This document shows positions 7,134-12,556 of a stretch of DNA of 12,556 nucleotides, piece after piece. The stretch lies in assembly GCA_016207445.1 (NCBI GenBank), contig JACQPS010000388.1:1-12556 (forward strand), given 5' to 3'. A model generated the notes under the pieces. The model worked only from the letters and a program-made list of their open reading frames with translations, was not told the DNA's origin and searched no databases. Positions within the stretch are counted from its first letter, which is position 1. Every line of letters starts with the position of its first letter. Source of the DNA: Gemmatimonadota bacterium (GTDB taxonomy: Bacteria > Gemmatimonadota > Gemmatimonadetes > Longimicrobiales > RSA9). A program made the translations under genes and the position numbers.

Positions 7134-8441
7134 CTACTTCCGTTTCTCTATCGCCACGTACCTGCGCTCATCGGCGCCGGTATAGACCTGCCTCGGCCGC
7201 GCGATGCGCTGGTCCTCGTCCTCGAGCATTTCCTGCCACTGCGCGAGCCAGCCGGCCGTGCGCGGGATCGCGAACAGCACGGGGAACATGTCCACCGGGA
7301 ATCCCATGGCCTGGTAGATGATGCCGGAGTAGAAATCGACGTTCGGGTACAGCCGCCGACTGACGAAGTACTCGTCCTCGAGGGCAATGCGCTCGAGCTC
7401 CATGGCCAGGTCGAGCACGGGGCTCTTGCCGGTGACGTGGAGCACCTGCGTCGCCATCTCCTTCAGGATCTTGGCCCGGGGGTCGTAGTTCTTGTACACG
7501 CGGTGCCCGAAGCCCATCAGCCGGAACTCGCCCGCCTTGACCCGTTGGATGTACTCGGGCACCCGGTCCTTGCTGCGGATCTCCCAGAGCATGCGCAGCA
7601 CCTGCTCGTTGGCGCCGCCGTGCAGCGGGCCCCAGAGCGCGGCGGTCGCGGCCGCGACGCACACGTACGGATCGGCGTGCGAGCTGCCCACGCTGCGCAT
7701 CGCGTTCGCGCTGCAGTTCTGCTCGTGGTCCGCGTGCAGGATGAAGAGCACATCCAGCGCCCGCTCCAGCACCGGGTCCGGCTTGTGCTTCAGCTCCGTC
7801 ATCTTGAACAGCATGTTCAAGAAGTTGCCGGTGTAACTCAGGTCGTTGTCCGGATAGGCGTACGGCATGCCGATGCTGTGGCGGTAGGCGAAGGCGGCGA
7901 TGGTCGGCACCTTCGCGATCAGGCGGTGGATCTGCTTCCAGCGCACCTCGGCATCGGTGATGTGGCGCGATTCCGGATAGAAGGTGGACAGTGCGGCCAC
8001 CGTGCTCACCAGGATTCCCATGGGGTGGGCGTTGTGGTGGAACCCATCCATGAACTTCTTGGTGGCCTCGTGAATCATCGTGTGGTGGGTGATCTGGTGC
8101 TGCCATTCCTGGAGCTGCGCGGGCGTGGGCAGCTCGCCGTGCAGCAGCAGATACGCGACCTCCAGAAAGCCGCTCTTCTCCGCCAGCTCCTCGATGGTGT
8201 AGCCGCGGTAGCGCAGGATGCCGCGGTCGCCATCGATATGCGTGATGGCACTCTTGCAGGAGGCCGTGTTCATGAAGGCCGGATCGTAGCTCATCAGCCC
8301 GAAGTCGTCATCCGAGGCTCGGATGCGCCGCAGCTCGGCCGCCGGAATGGCCGCGCCGTAGTGCGGGTAGGTCCCGTACAGCATCGGGAGCTCGTACGTC
8401 TGCCCGGTCCGGTTGTCCTTGATCGTCAGGCTGTCCGGCAT
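7134..8441 (-). CDS. gltA: Citrate synthase (type II)
   Basis: A 435-residue citrate synthase that condenses acetyl-CoA and oxaloacetate at the entry of the TCA cycle. The catalytic triad is visible: H274 in PLHGGANE, H313 in GFGHRVYKNYDPRA and D369 in VDFYSG. The length of about 430 and an N-terminal all-beta segment with TYELPMLYGT are typical of the hexameric, GltA-like bacterial enzymes. The ATG at 8441 is well supported by GAGGAGG six bases upstream; the frame stays open far upstream, but that part is an antisense shadow of the neighbouring gene. It is the last minus-strand gene before the 7.0-7.1 kb hairpin. The 62-nt gap to the hydrolase gene leaves it open whether it has its own promoter; I see no convincing one. 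Confidence 0.96.
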   Translation of the reverse strand: MPDSLTIKDNRTGQTYELPMLYGTYPHYGAAIPAAELRRIRASDDDFGLMSYDPAFMNTASCKSAITHIDGDRGILRYRGYTIEELAEKSGFLEVAYLLLHGELPTPAQLQEWQHQITHHTMIHEATKKFMDGFHHNAHPMGILVSTVAALSTFYPESRHITDAEVRWKQIHRLIAKVPTIAAFAYRHSIGMPYAYPDNDLSYTGNFLNMLFKMTELKHKPDPVLERALDVLFILHADHEQNCSANAMRSVGSSHADPYVCVAAATAALWGPLHGGANEQVLRMLWEIRSKDRVPEYIQRVKAGEFRLMGFGHRVYKNYDPRAKILKEMATQVLHVTGKSPVLDLAMELERIALEDEYFVSRRLYPNVDFYSGIIYQAMGFPVDMFPVLFAIPRTAGWLAQWQEMLEDEDQRIARPRQVYTGADERRYVAIEKRK

Positions 8442-8503
8442 GGCGGGCCTCCTCGGCCGTGGTACGCTGGCTGGCTGGCATGGGCGGCGCTGGAAAGTAC
8501 GCG

Positions 8504-10054
8504 CTAGCGGCGGGAGGGGGAATCGGTCGTGGCGGGAACGCCGAGCAGCCGCACCCGCCGTTCGCGGGGGCGCCCCTGCTCCGGCGCAGGCTCCTCCCCC
8601 TGCTCGCGCACGGCATCCGCCGGCGCCGCAACAGCTTCGGCGGCGGGAGACGCCGGCGTCGCCTGCTCCCGCTGGGCGACGACGGGCGCCGCCGCGCCGC
8701 CGGCGGGCGCCAACGCCGCGGCGCTGTAGCGGCTGGCCGGGTTCCACAGCACCCACTCGTCGATGCCGGCGTCGTAGACGGCCTGGATCTGCGCGCGCAC
8801 CTGGGCGGCGCCATAGCGCGGCGGGCCGAGCGTGAAGTCCTGGAGCCAGGGACGGATGCGCGCGGCGCCGGCCACGGCGCGGGTGCGGCGCAGCGCGTAG
8901 GCCATGGCGGCCTGGACGGTCTGGTACGGCCGCGCGTTCGGGTCGCCGATGCCGTACGAGCCGCGGGCGAAGTGAGAGGGGTAGACCATCGGGAGCAGGA
9001 CGTCGACGGCGTCGACCATGAGCTCCCACTTCTGGCCGATGCCCATGTCATCGGCCGCGGAGACGGTGAGGCCGAAGACGTCGGCCGTGACCGGCACGCC
9101 CAGCTCGGCCAGCCGCTGGCGCGCATAGCGCAGGAACTCGCGGATCGCCAGCGCGCGGGTGCGGCCGCGGGCCGCGGGATAGACCGCGTCGCGCTGGGTG
9201 GAGGCGGGCACATCGGGGAAGCGCACGTAGTCCCACTGCACCTCCGCGAACCCGAGCGCTACGGCCTCGCGCGCGAGCGCGATGTTGTAATCCCAGACCT
9301 CGCGGTTGTAGGGATCGACCCAGAGGTCGCCGTGATGGTCGTGCCAGAGCGAGCCGTCCGCGCGCCGGATCGCGAGGTCCGGGCGCGCCCGCGCGAGCAC
9401 GGGGTCCTTGAACACGACGATGCGCGCGATCGGATAGATGCCGCGCCGGCCGAGCTCCGCGAGCACCCGCCCGACATCGGGAATCGCGCTCGAGTTCGCG
9501 CCGATCTCGCGCGCGAGGGGCACGGCACTGCGGTAGCTGACGCGGCCGCCCTCCTTGACGTCGACGACGAACGCGTTGATTTCCGTGCGCTCCGCGAGCG
9601 CGACGAGCTGCGCCAGCTTGCGCGACGAACCCGCAGCCCACGCATTCAGGTACAGCCCGCGCACCGCGTCCGGTTCGGGCACGCGCGCAGGGGCGGCGGC
9701 TGCCGTTCCGGACGACGCCGGCCCCGCCAGCGCGAGGAGCTGCGCGAACGTCACCGCGGCGGCGCCGCCCGCCGCACGCACGGGCTCCCGCGCTGGCTCG
9801 GGTGCGGGCGCCGGATCGCGGCGGGCCAACGCGAACACGCCCAGAAGCGCGAGCAGGATGGCGCCCCCCGCGCCTCCCGCGCGCCAGCGAGGCGGCACCA
9901 GCGCGAGCATGGCCGCGGTTCGGGCGACGGCCTGCGATTCGAGCACGCGCGTCGCCGGCGGCAACGCCGTGAGCCGGCCCGTCAGGCGGTCGGCCCAGGC
10001 GGCAAGCTTTTCTCGCGCCTGGCGAAAGTTTTTCTGGAAATACTGCCAGTCCAA
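8504..10054 (-). CDS. Membrane-anchored putative glycoside hydrolase (DUF4015 family)
   Basis: A 516-residue protein: a 59-residue cytoplasmic lead, one helix at about 60-77, an Ala/Pro-rich linker (80-128), a TIM-barrel-like domain (about 130-440), and a low-complexity Ala/Pro/Glu tail. Family landmarks include GLYLNAWAAG, INAFVVDVKEGG, an IARIVVFKD strand, VQWDYVRFP with D275, LPMVYPSHF and EWVLWNPASRYS. The pattern matches DUF4015 putative glycoside hydrolases. Asp275 at a strand end is the likeliest catalytic acid by analogy with related barrels, and the substrate is unknown. The start is TTG at 10054, with AGGGAG six bases upstream inside a hairpin. Topology places the barrel outside the cytoplasmic membrane, consistent with a role on envelope or imported polysaccharide. 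Confidence 0.85.
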   Translation of the reverse strand: MDWQYFQKNFRQAREKLAAWADRLTGRLTALPPATRVLESQAVARTAAMLALVPPRWRAGGAGGAILLALLGVFALARRDPAPAPEPAREPVRAAGGAAAVTFAQLLALAGPASSGTAAAAPARVPEPDAVRGLYLNAWAAGSSRKLAQLVALAERTEINAFVVDVKEGGRVSYRSAVPLAREIGANSSAIPDVGRVLAELGRRGIYPIARIVVFKDPVLARARPDLAIRRADGSLWHDHHGDLWVDPYNREVWDYNIALAREAVALGFAEVQWDYVRFPDVPASTQRDAVYPAARGRTRALAIREFLRYARQRLAELGVPVTADVFGLTVSAADDMGIGQKWELMVDAVDVLLPMVYPSHFARGSYGIGDPNARPYQTVQAAMAYALRRTRAVAGAARIRPWLQDFTLGPPRYGAAQVRAQIQAVYDAGIDEWVLWNPASRYSAAALAPAGGAAAPVVAQREQATPASPAAEAVAAPADAVREQGEEPAPEQGRPRERRVRLLGVPATTDSPSRR

Positions 10055-10060
10055 CCAGGG

Positions 10061-10094
10061 CTCCCTGCGACCGTGGAACTTCTGCCGCAGGGAG
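10061..10094 (-). promoter_or_regulatory. Hairpin that sequesters the Shine-Dalgarno of the DUF4015 gene
   Basis: A perfect 9-bp inverted repeat, ctccctgcg (10061-10069) and cgcagggag (10086-10094), encloses a 16-nt loop. In the minus-strand transcript the 3' arm contains AGGGAG, the only plausible Shine-Dalgarno for the TTG at 10054, six bases away. Folding would hide the ribosome-binding site. It also sits 47 nt after the stop of the sulfur-carrier fusion gene, so it might be a terminator, but no T-tract follows. Confidence 0.5.
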
Positions 10095-10140
10095 TGTGCA
10101 GGGGTTGTACCAGTCTAGACGGGATCGGGAGCGGGACAGC

Positions 10141-11580
10141 TCAATAGAGGGGGAGGGAAGGATCGATCTGCTCCACCCACGCGCGGATCCCGCCGGTCAG
10201 GTTCCAGACGCGCTCGTGGCCGGCGTCGAGAAGCTGGCGCACCGCCCGCGCGCTGCGGCCGCCGGTGCGGCAGTGCACGACCACGTCGCGGTCACGCGGC
10301 ACGTCGTCCAGGTGATCAGAGAGCTGGCCCAGCGGGATCAGCCGCGCGCCCTGCGCTTCCAGATTCACGATCTCCCACTCGAACGGCTCGCGCACGTCGA
10401 TGATGACGAGCCGGTCGCCGCTGTCCAGCCGCGCCTTCAGCTCGTGTACCGTGAGCTCCGGCAGTGCGTCCAGGGCTGCGGCCGGCCTGCGCAACCCGCA
10501 GAACTCCTCGTAATCGATCAGGCCGGTGATGCTCGGCTTTTCGCCGCACGCCGGGCATTCCGGGTTCTTGCGCAGCCGCAGCTCGCGCCAGCGTAGCGCG
10601 AGCGCGTCGAACAGGAGCAGTCGGCCGATGAGCGGTTCGCCCTCGCCCAGAACCAGCTTGATGGTCTCGAGCGCCTGGAGCGAGCCGACGATCCCCGGCA
10701 GCACGCCCAGCACGCCCCCTTCCGCGCAGCTCGGCACGAGCCCCGGCGGGGGCGGCTCGCGGAACAGGCAGCGGTAGCACGGCCCCGCCTTGGCGTAGAA
10801 GACCGAGACCTGTCCCTCGAAGCGGAAGATCGAGCCGTACACGTTCGGCTTTCCCAGCAGCACGCAGGCGTCGTTCACCAGGTACCGCGTCGGGAAGTTG
10901 TCCGTCCCGTCCACGATGACATCGTACGGCTGGAAGATCTCGAGTGCGTTCGCGCTGGTCAGCCGGACCGGGTGCGGCACGATGACGATGTGCGGGTTCA
11001 CATCGCGCAGCCGCTCGCTGGCCGCCTCCAGCTTCGGCCGGCCGAGATCGCTCGTGCCGTACAGCACCTGTCGCTGCAGGTTGGTCGCATCGACCACGTC
11101 ATCATCTACGACGCCGATGGTACCGATCCCCGCCGCCGCCAGGTACAGCCCGAGCGGCGAGCCGAGCCCGCCCGCGCCGATCAGCAGCACGCGCGCCGCC
11201 TTCAGCTTTTTCTGGCCCTCGATGCCGACCTCGGGCATGATCAGATGGCGGCTGTAGCGGGCGAGCTCTTCCTGCGACAGCTCGGCTGCTTCGCCCGACG
11301 CGGCGAGTCCGCCCGCGATGCTCGGCACGATCGTGAGTGTGTCGCCCTCGTTCACGGGCGTCGCCACGCCTGCGAGGTAGCGAACGTCCTCTTCATTCAC
11401 GTACAGGTTGACGAAGCTGCGCAGCTGCCCGTCCTCCGTGTACAGGTGCCGGCGGAGCTGCGGGAAGGCGCTCACGAGCTGCGCCAGCGCGGCGCCGACC
11501 GTCTCCGCCTGCACGGCCACCTCGCCCTGTCCTTCGACGAAGCCGCGCAGCGGCGTCGGGATGCGGATCGTCGTGCTCAC
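10141..11580 (-). CDS. moeB: CysO-like sulfur carrier / MoeB-ThiF adenylyltransferase / rhodanese fusion (MoeZ-like)
   Basis: A 479-residue three-part fusion. Residues 1-91 are a ubiquitin-fold carrier close to mycobacterial CysO (FVNLYVNEEDVRY, ending VPSIAGG with Gly90-Gly91). After a 10-residue linker, residues 102-370 are an E1-like adenylating domain with the ATP loop GAGGLGS (135-141), the NLQRQ Arg motif, D224 and D227 in DGTDNF, candidate Cys285 and a zinc tetrad C268/C271/C342/C345. Residues about 385-479 are a rhodanese with Cys437 in HCRTGGRS. Adenylation of the carrier C-terminus, then sulfur transfer from the rhodanese, would give a protein thiocarboxylate. Gly-Gly is internal here, so the carrier must be cut out or act on a separate copy. 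The GTG start overlaps the JAMM stop (GTGA). A role in molybdopterin synthesis is possible, but the neighbours favour cysteine. Confidence 0.92.
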   Translation of the reverse strand: MSTTIRIPTPLRGFVEGQGEVAVQAETVGAALAQLVSAFPQLRRHLYTEDGQLRSFVNLYVNEEDVRYLAGVATPVNEGDTLTIVPSIAGGLAASGEAAELSQEELARYSRHLIMPEVGIEGQKKLKAARVLLIGAGGLGSPLGLYLAAAGIGTIGVVDDDVVDATNLQRQVLYGTSDLGRPKLEAASERLRDVNPHIVIVPHPVRLTSANALEIFQPYDVIVDGTDNFPTRYLVNDACVLLGKPNVYGSIFRFEGQVSVFYAKAGPCYRCLFREPPPPGLVPSCAEGGVLGVLPGIVGSLQALETIKLVLGEGEPLIGRLLLFDALALRWRELRLRKNPECPACGEKPSITGLIDYEEFCGLRRPAAALDALPELTVHELKARLDSGDRLVIIDVREPFEWEIVNLEAQGARLIPLGQLSDHLDDVPRDRDVVVHCRTGGRSARAVRQLLDAGHERVWNLTGGIRAWVEQIDPSLPLY

Positions 11581-12011
11581 GTTGCCTCCTGCAGGATCAC
11601 CAGTTCTTCCGCCTGAAAGCGCGTGCGGTCACCGGCCAGCACCCAGGCTCTAGCTTCGCCGGCCACGCCGTTCCGCACCGCGACGATGAGGTACGTGTAC
11701 CACGGCCAGGCGTGCTCGCCGTCGAATGCGGACGGCAGCGGCGCATGTTCCGGGTGCGAGTGGTAGAAGCCCAGGATCTCGAGGCCGTCGGCACGGGCCT
11801 GCTCGTCCAGCGCGCGGATGGTTCCCGGCTCGATCAGGTAGCGGCGCTCGCGCTCGGACGCGCGTGCGTTCGCGAGCGGCACCACGCGCACCACTTCTCT
11901 GGCCGCGCCGTCGCGCAGCCGACCGAGCAGGGCGCCGCAGCACTCGTGCGGGTACGCGCGCTCCGTCTCGCCGCGGATCAGCTCGAACGCGCTCGCCGGG
12001 ATGCGGATCAC
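11577..12011 (-). CDS. JAMM (Mov34/MPN, M67 family) zinc metallopeptidase, Mec-like
   Basis: A 144-residue single-domain JAB1/MPN metallopeptidase. The full JAMM signature is present: Glu23 in YPHECCGALLG, His84 and His86 in GFYHSHP, then Ser94 and Asp97 with exactly seven and two intervening residues. This matches active prokaryotic enzymes. In M. tuberculosis, Mec releases cysteine from CysO-cysteine; in Pseudomonas QbsD and Wolinella HcyD, such enzymes trim extensions after a carrier's Gly-Gly. Located between cysM and the carrier fusion, with GTGA overlaps on both sides, it should act in the same pathway, on the carrier. The GTG start at 12011 is fixed by the upstream overlap. The protein has no signal peptide and is cytosolic. 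Whether it hydrolyses the adduct, the fusion linker, or both cannot be told. Confidence 0.93.
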   Translation of the reverse strand: MIRIPASAFELIRGETERAYPHECCGALLGRLRDGAAREVVRVVPLANARASERERRYLIEPGTIRALDEQARADGLEILGFYHSHPEHAPLPSAFDGEHAWPWYTYLIVAVRNGVAGEARAWVLAGDRTRFQAEELVILQEAT

Positions 12012-12556
12012 GACGCCGCCTCCAGCCAGGGCTCACTCAAGTAGCGCTCGCCACCGTCCGGCAGCACCGTCACGACGACGTCGCCCGGTCCATGCTCCCG
12101 TGCGACCCGCGCCGCCACGGCCACGTTGGCGCCGCCGGACGCGCCCGCGAGCAGCCCCTCCGCGCGCGCGAGGCGGCGGGCGGTCTCGTGCGCCTCCTCG
12201 GTGGAGATCGTGACGCGCTCGTCCGCCAGGCCGGCATCGTAGATACCGGGCACGAGCGCGCTCGGCATGTGCTTCAGCCCCTCGATCCCGTGCAGCGGGG
12301 ATTCGGGCTGCACCTCGACCAGCCACACGCGCGGATTCAGCTCCTTCAGTCGCCGGCCGACGCCGACGAAGGTGCCGCTGGTTCCCACCCCGGCGATGAA
12401 GGCACGGACGCGGCCGTGCGTCTGCTGCCAGATCTCGGGGCCCGTGGTCTCGTAGTGCGCGCGCACGTTCTCGGGATTGTTGTACTGGTCCGCGTAGTAG
12501 TAACGCTCCGGCTCGGCTGCCGCCCGCCGTCTCGCCTCGCGGATGGCGCCGTCGGC
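12008..12556 (-). CDS. cysM: PLP-dependent cysteine synthase, CysM-like (C-terminal part, runs off the window)
   Basis: The frame is open to the window edge, giving 182 C-terminal residues of a protein usually about 300-330 long; the Lys that binds PLP lies outside. Visible landmarks are YYYADQYNNPENVRAHYETT, the phosphate-binding GVGTSGT loop (coded near 12371-12385) and the ASGGANVAVA segment that holds the PLP ring nitrogen in fold-type II enzymes. The reaction replaces an activated serine hydroxyl with sulfur. In the CysO route the sulfur donor is a carrier thiocarboxylate and the acceptor O-phosphoserine. I cannot tell from this fragment whether O-phosphoserine or O-acetylserine is used; the gene context favours the former. 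Its stop overlaps the JAMM start by GTGA. The ATT/GTG codons within are internal, not starts. Confidence 0.9.
   Translation of the reverse strand, partial: ADGAIREARRRAAAEPERYYYADQYNNPENVRAHYETTGPEIWQQTHGRVRAFIAGVGTSGTFVGVGRRLKELNPRVWLVEVQPESPLHGIEGLKHMPSALVPGIYDAGLADERVTISTEEAHETARRLARAEGLLAGASGGANVAVAARVAREHGPGDVVVTVLPDGGERYLSEPWLEAAS

Noticed and set aside
8442..8503. A separate promoter for citrate synthase
   Set aside because: I found no hexamer pair with acceptable spacing in the 62-nt gap, so I left it out.
7437..8507. A 356-codon plus-strand open frame opposite citrate synthase
   Set aside because: It is a shadow of a highly conserved housekeeping gene and shows no domain of its own.
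7134..9029. A 631-residue extended citrate synthase
   Set aside because: The added N-terminus is Arg/Ala/Gly-rich shadow of the DUF4015 gene; a strong GAGGAGG six bases before the ATG at 8441 fixes the start.
10095..10140. A tctaga palindrome and TACAAC-like -10 on the minus strand before the DUF4015 gene
   Set aside because: No matching -35 at proper distance; a six-base palindrome alone is expected by chance.
8459..10147. A 562-codon open frame on the plus strand antisense to the DUF4015 gene
   Set aside because: The translation is low-complexity Arg/Gly/Ala with no recognisable domain, while the minus strand encodes a coherent membrane-anchored barrel protein.
10141..11580. A plain MoeB for molybdenum cofactor synthesis
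   Set aside because: Not excluded, but no moaE, moaD, mog or other cofactor gene is nearby, and the CysO-like domain plus the CysM and JAMM neighbours fit cysteine synthesis better.
10141..12011. Ubiquitin-like protein, E1 and JAMM together as an antiphage conjugation system (Bil- or CBASS-associated type)
   Set aside because: There is no E2-like protein, nuclease or cyclase. The carrier resembles CysO, a rhodanese is fused on, and a cysteine synthase gene overlaps the JAMM gene, all pointing to sulfur metabolism.

Overview
The window is a gene-dense, very GC-rich bacterial chromosome segment. It shows no transposase, phage gene, CRISPR array, rRNA or tRNA. Base composition, intergenic palindromes (a GGGGTCA-type repeat at the left edge and a cgcggagccgcggag hairpin near 7.0-7.1 kb) and the set of gene families suggest a Gemmatimonadota-like or similar high-GC, diderm-type lineage. 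That assignment is an inference from style, not from a marker gene. || Left part (about 1-2.1 kb, minus strand): a methyl-accepting chemotaxis protein is followed 3 nt later by a small GlsB/YeaQ-type membrane protein. The unit ends in a long inverted repeat that carries a perfect four-run G-quadruplex motif. || Divergent unit (2.2-4.7 kb, plus strand): a soluble DUF1707 plus LiaF-C-like protein, probably read from a leaderless promoter, precedes an MsbA/YheI-type ABC half-transporter by 16 nt. || Signalling unit (4.8-7.0 kb, plus strand): a two-helix PLDc_N-like membrane peptide, a stand-alone CheY-like receiver and a cyclic-di-GMP phosphodiesterase overlap one another by 4 nt (ATGA, GTGA). 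The phosphodiesterase has a degenerate receiver, a degenerate GGDEF domain and an EAL domain with all catalytic residues. || Right part (7.1-12.6 kb, minus strand, transcribed right to left): a PLP-dependent cysteine synthase (CysM-like, cut by the window edge), a JAMM (Mec/M67) metallopeptidase, and a 479-residue fusion of a CysO-like ubiquitin-fold sulfur carrier, a MoeB/ThiF E1-like domain and a rhodanese. These three are joined by two GTGA overlaps. They look like a complete protein-thiocarboxylate cysteine-synthesis module, as in the CysM-CysO-Mec-MoeZ route of Mycobacterium tuberculosis. The unusual point is that the carrier's Gly-Gly is internal (residues 90-91 of the fusion), so it would have to be released by proteolysis, most plausibly by the adjacent JAMM enzyme. 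Farther down lie a membrane-anchored DUF4015-type putative glycoside hydrolase, whose Shine-Dalgarno lies in a 9-bp hairpin, and a type II citrate synthase. || The best candidate for an under-described system is the fused CysO-MoeZ with its JAMM partner. The rest is mostly ordinary housekeeping and signalling, with a few interesting control elements.
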